Numbered from the stretch's first letter, positions 38,485 to 49,011 are shown. The stretch is 64,000 nt of DNA from Haemophilus influenzae (GCF_019703545.1 NZ_AP018771.1:62001-126000); one strand, 5' to 3'. Program-made: numbers and translations. Notes: generated by a model from the letters alone, not told the origin.

Positions 38485-39591
38485 TTATGACAAAATAATC
38501 ATATCATCACGATGCATTGCTACTGCACCGTATTCATAGCCTAAAACATTTTCAATGTCTGCTGATTTTCTACTCTTAATTAATTGTAGGGCATCGCTGT
38601 TATAGCGTGGCATACCTAGTGCAATGTCTTTACCCGATTGAGTGCGTATTTTGACTACTTCACCACGCGAGAAACGCCCTTCCACGTTAATAATGCCAGC
38701 GGGTAATAAGGATTTATTTTGTTCAAGAATAGCGTTTTGGGCCCCTTCATCAACAGTGATGATGCCTGCCGATGGCGCGGCGAAAAGCCATTGTTTGCGG
38801 CTTTCTAATCGATCAGATTGATGTGCAATAAATTTTGTGCCAATATTTTGTTCATAAGCAAGATCAGCGATCACATTTGGACGATTACCCGGTGCAATAA
38901 TGGTTTCAATTCCAGAGCGAGTGGCAACGTCGGCTGCAATGATTTTAGTCATCATTCCTCCAGTGCCAAGATTTGTACCACTTCCTCCTGCGATTGAGCG
39001 AATATGATCCGTGATTTGTTCTACAACTGGAATTAATTTTGCTTCAGGATTTTTACGCGGATCACTATCGAATAAACCTTGTTGATCAGTCAATAAATAA
39101 AGTTGTTCCGCTTGAACAAGAATAGCGACTAATGCCGATAAATTGTCATTGTCACCTACTTTAATTTCCGCAGTCGCCACCGCGTCATTTTCATTAATCA
39201 CAGGAATAATGTGGTTATCTAAAAGTGCGTGTAAAGTATCTCGCGCATTTAAAAAACGTTCGCGATCTTCAATATCTGCACGGGTTAATAAAAGTTGCCC
39301 GATATGGATATCATAAATAGCAAATAATTTTTCCCAAGCCTGAATTAATTGGCTCTGACCAACCGCTGCAAGCAGTTGCTTTGAGGCGATAGTGGGTGGT
39401 AATTGAGGATGATTTAAATAATGGCGACCCGCTGCAATCGCACCAGAAGTCACGATCACTATACGAAATCCATCATTATGCAATTGTGCAATTTGACGAA
39501 CGATTTCCATCATATGTGGCGAATTCAGTTTTGGCGAACCCTGAGTTAGCGTGCTTGTACCGAATTTCACAACGATTGTTTTTTTGTTCAT
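38485..39591 (-). CDS. proB: Glutamate 5-kinase
   Basis: A 368-residue enzyme of proline synthesis that phosphorylates glutamate. The amino-acid kinase domain opens with [15 protein letters not shown], and has [25 protein letters not shown] (about residues 135-160) and [30 protein letters not shown] domain (about 275-360, with [20 protein letters not shown]) follows, typical of ProB. The start at 39591 has AAGGA upstream; the extension to 39603 lacks one. proA is not adjacent. Confidence 0.95.
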   Translation of the reverse strand: MNKKTIVVKFGTSTLTQGSPKLNSPHMMEIVRQIAQLHNDGFRIVIVTSGAIAAGRHYLNHPQLPPTIASKQLLAAVGQSQLIQAWEKLFAIYDIHIGQLLLTRADIEDRERFLNARDTLHALLDNHIIPVINENDAVATAEIKVGDNDNLSALVAILVQAEQLYLLTDQQGLFDSDPRKNPEAKLIPVVEQITDHIRSIAGGSGTNLGTGGMMTKIIAADVATRSGIETIIAPGNRPNVIADLAYEQNIGTKFIAHQSDRLESRKQWLFAAPSAGIITVDEGAQNAILEQNKSLLPAGIINVEGRFSRGEVVKIRTQSGKDIALGMPRYNSDALQLIKSRKSADIENVLGYEYGAVAMHRDDMIILS

Positions 39592-39691
39592 AGTCCTTTC
39601 CAAGTTCTTAAAATTGGCATTAACGTTATCACTAAATCAATGAAAAATCACTTAATATCAGGTATAGTAACGGCAAATTTTAGGGGGATTT

Positions 39692-40174
39692 ATGACATTT
39701 AGTTTAATTGTGGCGACAACATTAAATAATGTGATTGGTAAAGATAACCAAATGCCTTGGCACTTGCCTGCAGATTTAGCTTGGTTTCGTCAGAACACCA
39801 CTGGTAAACCTGTCATTATGGGGCGTAAAACCTTTGAAAGTATTGGTCGTCCACTACCTAAACGTACCAATATCGTACTTTCTCGCCAGCTTTTTGAACA
39901 CGAAGGTGTGATATGGAAAGATAGCTTTGAAAGTGCGGTCAATTTTGTCAGAGATTTTGATGAAATTATGTTGATTGGTGGGGGAGAGTTATTCAAACAA
40001 TATTTACCCAAAGCAGATAAGTTATACCTTACTCAAATTCAAACAGAACTAGATGGCGATACTTTTTTCCCTCAATTGAATTGGGAGGAGTGGGAAATTG
40101 AATTTGATGAATATCGTAAGGCAGATGAACAAAATCGCTATGATTGCCGATTTTTAATTCTTACCCGAAAATAA
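39692..40174 (+). CDS. folA: Dihydrofolate reductase
   Basis: A 160-residue enzyme that reduces dihydrofolate and is the target of trimethoprim. MTFSLIVATTLNNVIGKDNQMPWHLPADLAWFRQNTTGKPVIMGRKTFESIGRPLPKRTNIVLSR contains the substrate-binding PWHLPADL and NADPH-binding GRKTFESIG. MLIGGGELFKQYLPKADKLYLT is the second conserved block. The ribosome binding site AGGGGGA is strong. Divergent from proB by about 100 bases. Confidence 0.97.
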   Translation: MTFSLIVATTLNNVIGKDNQMPWHLPADLAWFRQNTTGKPVIMGRKTFESIGRPLPKRTNIVLSRQLFEHEGVIWKDSFESAVNFVRDFDEIMLIGGGELFKQYLPKADKLYLTQIQTELDGDTFFPQLNWEEWEIEFDEYRKADEQNRYDCRFLILTRK

Positions 40175-40346
40175 ATCAAATAAATGAAACAATACTTCTA
40201 GAACATTCATTAATCTAGCAAAAACAAAGAGATGATAATTTCCCCTTGAGTTCCCCTTTTTAAAGTTTCATAATGACCTTTCATTTTATTTTTGATAGTT
40301 TTAAATATCCCATTTTTAAACATTATCCCAAATCAGGGAAGACATT

Positions 40347-41519
40347 ATGACGAAAACTGCAATTGAAACTCCATCAAATAAATCTGTATCAAAGAAAACT
40401 AATCGTAAAAAAAATTTAAGCATTTTTATTTTTATCTTGCTTATTATTGGTATTGCTTGTGCTTTGTATTGGTTTTTCTTCTTGAAGGATTTTGAAGAAA
40501 CAGAAGATGCTTATGTGGGCGGTAATCAAGTGATGGTGTCATCACAAGTTGCAGGTAATGTAGCGAAGATTAATGCTGACAATATGGATAAAGTCCATGC
40601 AGGTGATATTCTAGTTGAATTGGATGATACGAATGCGAAACTTAGTTTCGAACAGGCCAAAAGCAATCTCGCCAATGCTGTACGTCAGGTAGAACAACTC
40701 GGTTTCACTGTGCAACAATTGCAATCAGCTGTGCACGCCAATGAAATTTCTTTAGCTCAAGCTCAAGGCAATTTGGCTCGCCGAGTTCAACTTGAAAAAA
40801 TGGGTGCGATTGATAAAGAATCTTTCCAACACGCAAAAGAAGCTGTCGAGCTTGCCAAAGCAAATTTAAATGCCTCTAAAAATCAATTGGCTGCTAATCA
40901 GGCTTTATTGAGTAACGTTCCATTACGTGAACAACCGCAAATACAAAATGCAATGAGTTCACTCAAACAGGCTTGGTTGAATTTACAACGTACAAAAATT
41001 AGAAGTCCAATTGATGGCTATGTGGCGCGTCGTAATGTTCAAGTTGGGCAAGCCGTTTCAGTGGGTGGCGCGTTAATGGCGGTGGTATCTAATGAACAAA
41101 TGTGGCTAGAAGCTAACTTCAAAGAAACCCAATTAACGAATATGCGCATTGGTCAGCCAGTAAAAATCCATTTTGATTTATACGGTAAAAATAAAGAATT
41201 TGATGGCGTGATAAATGGTATTGAAATGGGGACTGGCAATGCGTTTTCTCTTTTGCCTTCACAAAATGCCACTGGTAACTGGATTAAAGTGGTGCAACGT
41301 GTACCTGTGCGAATTAAATTAGATCCACAACAATTTGCCGAAATGCCATTGAGAATTGGTCTTTCTGCAACGGCAAAAGTAAGAATTTCAGATTCATCAG
41401 GTGCAATGTTACGAGAAAAAGCAGAACCGAAAACTTTATTTGCTACTGATACACTTAAATATGATGAAAGTGCGGTAGAAGATTTAATTGAATCTATCAT
41501 TCAGCAAAACAGCCATTAA
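40347..41519 (+). CDS. emrA: EmrA-type membrane fusion protein
   Basis: A 390-residue inner-membrane-anchored adaptor for a drug efflux pump. One N-terminal membrane segment (about 25-47) is followed by the lipoyl/barrel-sandwich half VGGNQVMVSSQVAGNVAKINADN, a long coiled-coil hairpin (about 95-205) and the second half RSPIDGYVARRNVQVGQAVSVGGALMAVVS. The gene is followed nine bases later by its MFS partner emrB. It would link EmrB to TolC in the outer membrane. Confidence 0.93.
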   Translation: MTKTAIETPSNKSVSKKTNRKKNLSIFIFILLIIGIACALYWFFFLKDFEETEDAYVGGNQVMVSSQVAGNVAKINADNMDKVHAGDILVELDDTNAKLSFEQAKSNLANAVRQVEQLGFTVQQLQSAVHANEISLAQAQGNLARRVQLEKMGAIDKESFQHAKEAVELAKANLNASKNQLAANQALLSNVPLREQPQIQNAMSSLKQAWLNLQRTKIRSPIDGYVARRNVQVGQAVSVGGALMAVVSNEQMWLEANFKETQLTNMRIGQPVKIHFDLYGKNKEFDGVINGIEMGTGNAFSLLPSQNATGNWIKVVQRVPVRIKLDPQQFAEMPLRIGLSATAKVRISDSSGAMLREKAEPKTLFATDTLKYDESAVEDLIESIIQQNSH

Positions 41520-41528
41520 GGCGGTGCT

Positions 41529-43061
41529 ATGGACAATTCTGCAAAAAAATTCCCACCTATTCAAGGTGGCGCGCTGATTTTATTAACGCTGGCTTTATCG
41601 CTCGCCACCTTTATGCAGGTATTAGATTCTACGATTGCAAATGTGGCGATTCCTACTATTGCAGGCGATCTTGGCGCATCTTTTAGTCAAGGTACGTGGG
41701 TAATTACTTCTTTTGGTGTGGCAAATGCGATTTCTATTCCAATAACGGGTTGGTTAGCAAAACGTTTTGGCGAAGTGCGGTTATTTTTAGTCTCAACTTT
41801 TTTATTTGTTGTCTCTTCTTGGCTCTGTGGGATTGCGGATAGTCTTGAAGCATTAATTATTTACCGAGTCATTCAAGGTGCTGTCGCAGGCCCAGTGATC
41901 CCTCTTTCTCAAAGTTTATTATTAAATAATTATCCACCAGAAAAACGCGGAATGGCATTGGCATTTTGGTCAATGACTATTGTGGTTGCACCTATTTTTG
42001 GCCCAATTTTAGGCGGATGGATTAGCGATAATATCCATTGGGGATGGATCTTTTTTATCAATGTTCCGATCGGTTTGTTAGTTGTGCTAATCAGCTGGAA
42101 GATTTTGGGTAGCCGAGAAAGTGAAATTGTTCATCAACCTATTGATAAAGTCGGTTTAGTTTTACTTGTCTTAGGCGTGGGATGTTTGCAATTAATGCTT
42201 GATCAGGGTCGTGAGCAAGATTGGTTTAATTCTAATGAAATCATTATATTAGCCGTTGTTGCTGTCGTTTGTCTGATTGCCTTGATTATCTGGGAATTGA
42301 CAGATGACAATCCTGTAGTGGATATTTCGCTTTTCCATTCTCGTAATTTTAGCGTAGGGTGTTTATGTACTAGTTTAGCCTTTTTGATTTATCTAGGTTC
42401 TGTGGTATTAATTCCGCTCTTGCTACAACAAGTCTTCCATTACACCGCGACGTGGGCAGGGCTTGCGGCTTCCCCAGTTGGATTATTCCCAATTTTGCTT
42501 TCACCGATTATTGGGCGTTTCGGTTATAAGATCGATATGCGAATTTTAGTGACGATAAGCTTTATTGTATATGCAATAACATTTTATTGGCGAGCGGTAA
42601 CCTTCGAGCCATCAATGACATTTGTTGATGTAGCTTTACCACAATTAGTGCAAGGTTTAGCGGTGTCCTGTTTCTTTATGCCACTTACTACAATAACGCT
42701 GTCTGGCTTGCCTGCGCATAAAATGGCTTCAGCCTCTAGCTTATTTAACTTCTTGAGAACTTTAGCGGGTTCTGTAGGAACATCTTTGACCACATTTATG
42801 TGGTATAACCGTGAAGCTGTTCACCACACTCAATTAACAGAACACATTAATCCTTATAACCCAATTTCCCAAAGTTTTTACCATCAAATGAATCAATTTG
42901 GTTTAAGTGATACGCAAACTTCAGCTTACCTTGCTCAACAAATAACATCGCAAGGATTTATTATTGGCGCAAATGAAATATTTTGGTTATCAGCTATGGG
43001 ATTCTTAGGATTGCTTATTGTGATTTGGTTTGCAAAACCACCTTTTGGTACTCAGCATTAA
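41529..43061 (+). CDS. emrB: EmrB-type MFS drug efflux transporter (DHA2 family)
   Basis: A 510-residue inner-membrane proton-driven transporter with 14 predicted membrane segments. DHA2-family motifs visible are LDSTIANVAIPTIAGDLG near residues 30-48, GWLAKRFGEVRLFLVS (motif A region, about 75-90), RVIQGAVAGPVIPLSQSLLL (motif B) and PIFGPILGGWISDNIHWGWIFFINVPIG (motif C). It forms a tripartite pump with EmrA. It converges with ftsN, 12 bases away, with no obvious terminator in the gap. Confidence 0.94.
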   Translation: MDNSAKKFPPIQGGALILLTLALSLATFMQVLDSTIANVAIPTIAGDLGASFSQGTWVITSFGVANAISIPITGWLAKRFGEVRLFLVSTFLFVVSSWLCGIADSLEALIIYRVIQGAVAGPVIPLSQSLLLNNYPPEKRGMALAFWSMTIVVAPIFGPILGGWISDNIHWGWIFFINVPIGLLVVLISWKILGSRESEIVHQPIDKVGLVLLVLGVGCLQLMLDQGREQDWFNSNEIIILAVVAVVCLIALIIWELTDDNPVVDISLFHSRNFSVGCLCTSLAFLIYLGSVVLIPLLLQQVFHYTATWAGLAASPVGLFPILLSPIIGRFGYKIDMRILVTISFIVYAITFYWRAVTFEPSMTFVDVALPQLVQGLAVSCFFMPLTTITLSGLPAHKMASASSLFNFLRTLAGSVGTSLTTFMWYNREAVHHTQLTEHINPYNPISQSFYHQMNQFGLSDTQTSAYLAQQITSQGFIIGANEIFWLSAMGFLGLLIVIWFAKPPFGTQH

Positions 43062-43073
43062 AATAAATATATA

Positions 43074-43844
43074 TTACATACCAATCACAACACAATCGGT
43101 AACAGTTTTAGCTCTACTTTGCGCCTGTACTGCAAGCTCTCGAGTATCAAAACTTGCTACACGAACACGGTTCCATTCGCCGTTAGTTTGTATTTGAGCA
43201 TTTAATCCTGTCATCTGTAAACGACCTTGCAAATTTTCAGCTTGCGCTTGATTTTTGAAAGCACCGCATTGTAAACCAAATTTCTTGCTATCCCGTACAT
43301 TATTAACCGTTTTTATTTGTTCTACTTTTTTTGCGCTTTCAATTTTCTGTGAGTCTTGCTTTTTAATTGATTCCAATTTTACGATTTCTGCCTCTGTATT
43401 TTTCATATCTTCCGTTTTTTTGGATTGAGTTCTCGTTGCATCTTCTATTCTCTGTTGCTCAGCCAGTTTTCTAGCTTCATCAGCCGCTTTTTGATCTCTT
43501 TCTATTTGAATTAAAACTTGACGTTGTTCTTCTGTTAAACGCATATTTTGTTCTACACTCGCTGGATTATTATCTACAGGTACAGTACGCGTTTCTAAGG
43601 CTTTAATATAACTCCACACTTCCTCTGGACGATTAGGTAACACACTTTTAGGTTGAGCTTTTTCCTGTTGTGTTATAGCTTGCTGCACGCTTACCTTACT
43701 GTTCTGATTTTTCAACAAATAAAGTCCAACAACAAAAACTAGAACAATAAATAAAGCAAGAAAAATCAAGACATTTGTATTCTTTTTCTTATTTTTTTTC
43801 TTATTATTTGAGCTACGACGCGCAGCAAAATCTCGATGTGCCAC
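43074..43844 (-). CDS. ftsN: Cell division protein FtsN
   Basis: A 256-residue bitopic divisome protein that triggers septal peptidoglycan synthesis. A basic cytoplasmic N-terminus (RRSSNNKKKNKKKN) precedes one membrane segment (VLIFLALFIVLVFVVGLYLL, about 25-45). A Gln/Lys/Glu-rich periplasmic linker (about 60-175) follows, and the C-terminal SPOR domain (about 185-256) contains FGLQCGAFKNQAQAENLQGRLQMTGLNAQIQ...RVRVASFDTRELAVQAQSRAKTVTDCVVIGM. It is recognised by this architecture and position. Confidence 0.88.
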   Translation of the reverse strand: MAHRDFAARRSSNNKKKNKKKNTNVLIFLALFIVLVFVVGLYLLKNQNSKVSVQQAITQQEKAQPKSVLPNRPEEVWSYIKALETRTVPVDNNPASVEQNMRLTEEQRQVLIQIERDQKAADEARKLAEQQRIEDATRTQSKKTEDMKNTEAEIVKLESIKKQDSQKIESAKKVEQIKTVNNVRDSKKFGLQCGAFKNQAQAENLQGRLQMTGLNAQIQTNGEWNRVRVASFDTRELAVQAQSRAKTVTDCVVIGM

Positions 43845-43971
43845 AATAAATTCCTAGATTTGAAGTGATAATTTTAATAATTCAACAAAATTCGCTAAGT
43901 TTACTGAAAAATAGTCTTTAAATAAAGACTAACATAAGTGGATTATTTATATAATTAACAGAATAAAAAAT

Positions 43972-44065
43972 ACCGCACTTATGCAGGTTATGCTCAAAAA
44001 AGTTGGATAAAACAACTATTTATAAGTACGAAGTACGAATTACGTAAGATAACCTAAGTGCGGTT
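43972..44065. repeat. Widely spaced inverted uptake signals between ftsN and acrB
   Basis: ACCGCACTT (about 43973-43981) and AAGTGCGGT (about 44057-44065) face each other across about 75 bases in the 240-base gap 43845-44084. The arms could pair, but the distance makes a terminator doubtful. Nothing else is visible in the gap. Confidence 0.5.
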
Positions 44066-44084
44066 TGTTTTTTCTATGTTTTAA

Positions 44085-47000
44085 TTAGTGGGTTGTTTTA
44101 TTTTCATCAAAAACCGGTAATGGTTTGTGTTCAGTTGCGACATAGCTATATACCACAGGCAAGACGAACAAGGTAAAAATAGTACCAATGGATAATCCCG
44201 CTACAATCACTATCCCAATACTAAAGCGAGATACCGCTCCTGCACCTGTTGCATAGAGTAATGGAATTAAGCCAGCTACCATTGCAGCAGTTGTCATTAG
44301 AATTGGACGCAAACGCACTTTTGCCGCGTGAGTGATTGCCTCAATACGAGTTTTACCATAGTTTAACTGTTCTTCTTTTGCCACTTCGCACATTAAGATA
44401 CCGTGTTTGGTGATTAATCCCACGAGAGTAATCAACCCAACTTGAGAGTAGATATTTAATGTTGTTCCTGCGATGCTAAAGAAGGATAAAATATTTAAGC
44501 TCACCAATGCACCACTTACGGCTAATGGTACGGAAATCATAATTACCATTGGGTCACGTATAGATTCAAACTGAATGGCAAGTACCAAGAATATGATGAT
44601 AACAGCCAATGCAAAAGTGACGGCTAATGCGTTGCCTTCTTGGACTAATTGACGTGCTTCAGATTTAAAATCAAACGTATAGCCTTGCGGTAAATTGTCT
44701 GTTGCATGTTGTTGAAGCCAAGCAATGGCATCACCACTTGATGTACCCGGCATTGGTACAGCACTGATTTCAGCCGAATTTAATTGGCTGAAACGCGGTA
44801 ATGATGTTGGCTGAGTTTCTAATTTCATACTAATAACACTACTTAATGGCACTGATTGACCATTAGATGCAGTTAAATAATAATTTTGGAAACTTTCTGG
44901 CGATAAGCGATCATCTCGTTTTACCTGCGAAATGACTTTATAAGCACGCCCATCCACATCCACACGCGTAACTGTCGCACCAGATAAGAAACTCCCTAAA
45001 GTATTACTGATTTGTTGCATCGTGATGCCGTAAGTTCCCGCTTTTTCTTTATCTACTGAAATTGTCATTTGTGCCGTGTCATAGGTCAAATCTAAATTTG
45101 TATAAATAAATTTGCCAGAGGCTTTCATCGCACTGAGGAATTTCTCTGCGGTGTTTGCCAAAGATTTATAATCTTGTGCAGTTTTCAATACAATAGAGAC
45201 TGGAGCGCCTTGTTCCCCTGTATCAATTTCAGGAATGTTAAATGCTGATACTGACACTTCTGGAATTGATTTTGCTTTTTCATTAATTTCATTCATTATT
45301 GCGGATTGTTTACGTGAACGTTCTTTCCAATCTTTCAATGTGATGATATTTAACGAGCTATTAGAAGTTGGCGCGCCAGCAATGCTCATACCAAAAGAGA
45401 CTTCGGGTGTTTCCATTACATTTTTCATATATGGTTGCATTGCATTTTGAATGTAATCCACATTTACGCTAGATGGCGCGTTACCAATTGCAATAAATGC
45501 GCCTTTATCTTCATTTGGCGTTAATTCACTAGAAAGTGAATTAAACAAAAATGGGAGCGTTGAGAAAATCACGACCGCAAAAGCCAGCATTGATTTACGA
45601 TTGAGCATAACGAGATCAAGCATGTATTCGTAAACACGATTTACTTTACCTAAGGTATGTTCTACGCGTTCTTCCATCCATGTTGGTTTAGCATTGGATT
45701 TGAGTAACTTACTACTCATCATTGGCGATAACGTTAATGCCACAACACCAGAAATAAATACTGCACCAGCAAGGGTTAAAGCAAACTCTTTAAACAATGT
45801 GCCGGTAATGCCGCCCATTAAAGCCATTGGCGAATAAACCGCGATCAACGCAATAGTCATAGAAATAACAGGGACTGCAATTTCACGCGTACCAATAATT
45901 GCTGCTCGGAATGGCGTTTCTCCCGCTTTAATATGACGATCAATATTCTCCAGCACCACAATAGCATCATCTACGACTAAACCTATGGCAAGAATTAAAG
46001 CAAGCAAGGTCATTAAATTAATAGAAAAGTTGAAACTTTGTAGCAGCATTAATACGCCAATAAGAGAAATTGGAATAGCCAATATTGGAATTAAAATGGC
46101 ACGGAACGAACCGATAAACATTAAAATTACTACTAAAACGATCAAAGTAGCTTCACCAATAGTTTTTATGACCTCGTGAATAGAGCTATTAATGGCAATA
46201 GTGCGGTCATAAAGAATATCGCTTTCCATACTGTCTGGCAGTTGTGTTTTTATACTTTCATATAAAGGGCGAATTTTTTCTGCGACAGTCAAAGGGTTTG
46301 CTGTTGAGGTTGGATTGATGGCTAACACAACGGACTCTGCGCCATTTGCCGTAGCACGCGAATTATCACTTTCTTTATTTAATTCAACGGTTGCAATATC
46401 ACGCAAACGCACTAAATCATCGCCATTTGATGAAATAATTAAGTTGCTGAGTTGTTCCACTGATTTCGTTGTAGTCTCCACTTTATTACGATAACTCACA
46501 TAATAGCCATTATCGTTCCCCGCAGCCGTTTGTACATTATTTGCAGAAAGCGCAGACATCACTGTTGGCACAGAAAGATTTTGAGCTGCCATTTTTTGTG
46601 GATCAAGCCAAATACGTAATGCATATTCAGCTGCACCAAATACCTGTACTTCGGCAACACCTTCAATGGTAAACAACTGTGGTTTGACTACACGATTGAT
46701 GTAATCAGTTACCTGACTAGAATCTAGTTTTTTAGATCGGAAACTGATATACATAATACCGCTCCCACCTGAAGAAGAGGATACACTAGGATCTTCAATA
46801 CCATTTGGTAATGCTGACTTTACTGCATTCACTTTGGCTAACACATCTGCTAACGCTCCTGCAGGATCGGTATTTAATTTCATTTTTATTGTAATAGTCG
46901 AACTACTAGGCGCACTAGTCGAAGACATATAATCAATATTATCGGCTTGCGCGATAGATTCTTCCAATTTTGACGTAACAAATGCTTGGATTAAATTCGC

Positions 47001-47165
47001 ATCTGCCCCTGGATATGCGGTACTCACTGTAATGACTGTAGTAGTCATTTTAGGGTATTCACGCACTGCCAATTTCGAGATTGCTTGCAACCCTAAAATA
47101 ATCATTAACAAACTAATTGAAACTGCTAAAACAGGACGACGAATAAATATATCGGTAAATTTCAT
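44085..47165 (-). CDS. acrB: AcrB-type RND multidrug efflux transporter
   Basis: A 1026-residue inner-membrane RND pump (12 membrane segments, two large periplasmic loops) working with AcrA and a TolC-like channel. The start MKFTDIFIRRPVLAVSISLLMIILG follows GAGGAAA; an upstream codon at 47183 would add six residues. Features include LALILAIGLVVDDAIVVLENIDRHIKAG (the proton-relay aspartates, about residues 395-422) and the RND motif TLVGLITKHGILMCEVAKE near the end. It lies 17 bases after the acrA stop. Confidence 0.96.
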   Translation of the reverse strand: MKFTDIFIRRPVLAVSISLLMIILGLQAISKLAVREYPKMTTTVITVSTAYPGADANLIQAFVTSKLEESIAQADNIDYMSSTSAPSSSTITIKMKLNTDPAGALADVLAKVNAVKSALPNGIEDPSVSSSSGGSGIMYISFRSKKLDSSQVTDYINRVVKPQLFTIEGVAEVQVFGAAEYALRIWLDPQKMAAQNLSVPTVMSALSANNVQTAAGNDNGYYVSYRNKVETTTKSVEQLSNLIISSNGDDLVRLRDIATVELNKESDNSRATANGAESVVLAINPTSTANPLTVAEKIRPLYESIKTQLPDSMESDILYDRTIAINSSIHEVIKTIGEATLIVLVVILMFIGSFRAILIPILAIPISLIGVLMLLQSFNFSINLMTLLALILAIGLVVDDAIVVLENIDRHIKAGETPFRAAIIGTREIAVPVISMTIALIAVYSPMALMGGITGTLFKEFALTLAGAVFISGVVALTLSPMMSSKLLKSNAKPTWMEERVEHTLGKVNRVYEYMLDLVMLNRKSMLAFAVVIFSTLPFLFNSLSSELTPNEDKGAFIAIGNAPSSVNVDYIQNAMQPYMKNVMETPEVSFGMSIAGAPTSNSSLNIITLKDWKERSRKQSAIMNEINEKAKSIPEVSVSAFNIPEIDTGEQGAPVSIVLKTAQDYKSLANTAEKFLSAMKASGKFIYTNLDLTYDTAQMTISVDKEKAGTYGITMQQISNTLGSFLSGATVTRVDVDGRAYKVISQVKRDDRLSPESFQNYYLTASNGQSVPLSSVISMKLETQPTSLPRFSQLNSAEISAVPMPGTSSGDAIAWLQQHATDNLPQGYTFDFKSEARQLVQEGNALAVTFALAVIIIFLVLAIQFESIRDPMVIMISVPLAVSGALVSLNILSFFSIAGTTLNIYSQVGLITLVGLITKHGILMCEVAKEEQLNYGKTRIEAITHAAKVRLRPILMTTAAMVAGLIPLLYATGAGAVSRFSIGIVIVAGLSIGTIFTLFVLPVVYSYVATEHKPLPVFDENKTTH

Positions 47166-47182
47166 TCGGATTTCCTCATACA

Positions 47183-48379
47183 TTAAAGTGGTGTTTTATG
47201 TGCAGGCTCTACTGCACCCACAATGTCTTTTTTAATCCATTCCACAAGACTTCCATTACCAATACCTTGCTGACCGCCTGTAATAATTTTATCTCCCGCT
47301 TTAACTTCATTTCCCTGTAATTGAGCATGAACACCTTGACGATCTTTAGTAAATACGGTGATCTGTTTCGCACGATAGAGACGATCCAATTTTTCATTAC
47401 CTGACATTTTTCCTTTTTCTTCTTCAGATAATGGTTCAAGTAAATAGGCAATTTCGCCATACATATTGTAGCTAATAGCTACTTGTGGAACGACAACTTG
47501 ATTTGTTTCAGTTGGAAGTGCAATGCGTAAGCGAGAGAACATACCTGAAAGCAATTTATGCCCATCTTCAGAATCAAAAGTAGCCTGAACATCAACTAAA
47601 CCTGTTGATGAATTAATGGCAGGTTCAATCGCAGTGATTCGAGCTGAAAATGTTTCGCCCAAGCGAGCATCTGTTGTCGCTGTAACGCGCTGACCGATAT
47701 GTAATTTATCTAAATCATTTTGTGAAAGAGCAAAATCCACTTTCATTGAGCTAGTATCTTCTACACGCACAATTTCTGTTCCAACATTCACATATTGACC
47801 AACGTTTACTTTCACAATACCTGCTTTGCCATCAAATGGCGCAACAATTTTACGACGTTCAATTGCTGCTTTTAGAGATTCAATACTAGCTACTTGAGCA
47901 TCATAAGCCGATTTTGCGTTATCCATTTCTTGACGTGATACAGCATTGCTATTTAATAAGCCCACATAACGTTGGTAAGTTTGACGAAGTGCTGATAATT
48001 GTGCCTGAGCAGCTTGTAGATTAGCTCGTTCAACAGAACTATCAAGTTCCACAAGCACCTCACCTTTTTTCACATTTTGTCCATTTTGAACAAGTACTTG
48101 TGAAACCGCGCCCGCATTTTGTGTACTGAGCATCACACCTTGATTTGGACGCACAAGACCTGTTGTGTTAATAACTGGCGTCCACTCACGTGGTTGTACT
48201 TCAAGTGCGGTCACTGGGCTTGAAGGTTCTGGCATTTCTGCAATTGCTCGGCTTATCATTACGCCTTTTATCATATTAAAACCGATGACACCGACAAAAA
48301 TTAAGACAAATACCACTAAAATTATTTTCATCAAGAAAATATGTGAGCGTTTTGGTCTTTGATGTTGAGTTTGACTCAT
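47183..48379 (-). CDS. acrA: AcrA-type RND membrane fusion protein
   Basis: A 398-residue periplasmic adaptor anchored by one N-terminal segment (IFLMKIILVVFVLIFVGVIGFNMI, about 15-38); no lipobox cysteine is seen, unlike E. coli AcrA. The order is membrane-proximal strands, LSTQNAGAVSQVLVQNGQNVKKGEVLVELDSS (lipoyl half), coiled coil (about 120-165), VAPFDGKAGIVKVNVGQYVNVGTEIVRVED (second half) and beta-barrel. The start at 48379 has GGAG upstream; the earlier frame from 48442 is unlikely. Middle gene of acrR-acrA-acrB. Confidence 0.94.
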   Translation of the reverse strand: MSQTQHQRPKRSHIFLMKIILVVFVLIFVGVIGFNMIKGVMISRAIAEMPEPSSPVTALEVQPREWTPVINTTGLVRPNQGVMLSTQNAGAVSQVLVQNGQNVKKGEVLVELDSSVERANLQAAQAQLSALRQTYQRYVGLLNSNAVSRQEMDNAKSAYDAQVASIESLKAAIERRKIVAPFDGKAGIVKVNVGQYVNVGTEIVRVEDTSSMKVDFALSQNDLDKLHIGQRVTATTDARLGETFSARITAIEPAINSSTGLVDVQATFDSEDGHKLLSGMFSRLRIALPTETNQVVVPQVAISYNMYGEIAYLLEPLSEEEKGKMSGNEKLDRLYRAKQITVFTKDRQGVHAQLQGNEVKAGDKIITGGQQGIGNGSLVEWIKKDIVGAVEPAHKTPL

Positions 48380-48410
48380 GTTTAAAGCTCCGTTATAAAA
48401 ATAACAACAA

Positions 48411-48974
48411 TTATTTCTGAATCGCACGCCAAGAGCGTTCAATCACAGATTCTAAAATTTCAGGCTTAAGATCGAAATCGATAAATTTTGCATCAGAGGC
48501 TAAATTTATCGCCGTTTTCAAACTTAATAAAAAGAGAATATCTTCAGATAATTCCGCTAATAAGCCAGCTTTTTGTGCTTGATGACAAAATAAATCCCAA
48601 CGGCAATTTTTAATGTTTTTACAAATATCCTTGAAATTCGGCAAAGATTCATATTGCTTTAAATTGGATAGAATAGTGGGATTTTCTTGTAAGAAATACC
48701 AAATGTTTTTCCACATTTGTCGATACTGTTCGAAAAAAGGCTTAGTTTCATCAAAATCTTTTTCAAGCGTTGCCATAAACATTGAAAACACTCTGTGTGC
48801 AAATTGTTCGAGCAACTCATCTTTGTTTTTAAAATAAAGGTAAATCGTTCCTGCGGCCACATTTGCTTCTTTCGCAAGTTTGTGCATAGAAAGTTGATTC
48901 AACCCTTCTCTTGCCATTAAACGATCTGTCGCTGAAAAAATCTGTTCGGCTAAGTCTGTTTTAGCTTGTCGCAT
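48411..48974 (-). CDS. acrR: TetR-family repressor of the acrAB operon
   Basis: A 187-residue regulator with the N-terminal helix-turn-helix DLAEQIFSATDRLMAREGLNQLSMHKLAKEANVAAGTIYLYFKNKDELLEQ (residues about 7-57). The remaining helices form a ligand-binding domain. It is complete, with no frameshift. It is the first gene of acrR-acrAB on the minus strand and has a palindrome just upstream that is its likely operator. In H. influenzae, loss of acrR raises macrolide resistance through higher AcrAB levels (established knowledge). The ATG at 48974 follows AAGGATC; a longer frame to 49001 overlaps another palindrome. Confidence 0.88.
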   Translation of the reverse strand: MRQAKTDLAEQIFSATDRLMAREGLNQLSMHKLAKEANVAAGTIYLYFKNKDELLEQFAHRVFSMFMATLEKDFDETKPFFEQYRQMWKNIWYFLQENPTILSNLKQYESLPNFKDICKNIKNCRWDLFCHQAQKAGLLAELSEDILFLLSLKTAINLASDAKFIDFDLKPEILESVIERSWRAIQK

Positions 48975-48995
48975 AAGATCCTTGAGTAAAATAAG

Positions 48996-49010
48996 GAGCA
49001 ATAATTGCTC
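48996..49010. promoter_or_regulatory. 15-bp palindrome in the acrR leader
   Basis: GAGCAAT-A-ATTGCTC is a perfect 7-bp inverted repeat located 22-36 bases before the acrR start. It is next to the larger operator-like palindrome at 49012-49033. Confidence 0.5.
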
Positions 49011-49011
49011 A

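Noticed and set aside
44035-44066. Short repeats AAGTACGAAGTACGAATTACG near acrB
   Set aside because: Two imperfect copies of about 9 bases are not enough for a repeat or a CRISPR unit.
48375-48442. 21-codon N-terminal extension of AcrA
   Set aside because: It overlaps the end of acrR, and the ATG at 48379 has GGAG at the right distance.
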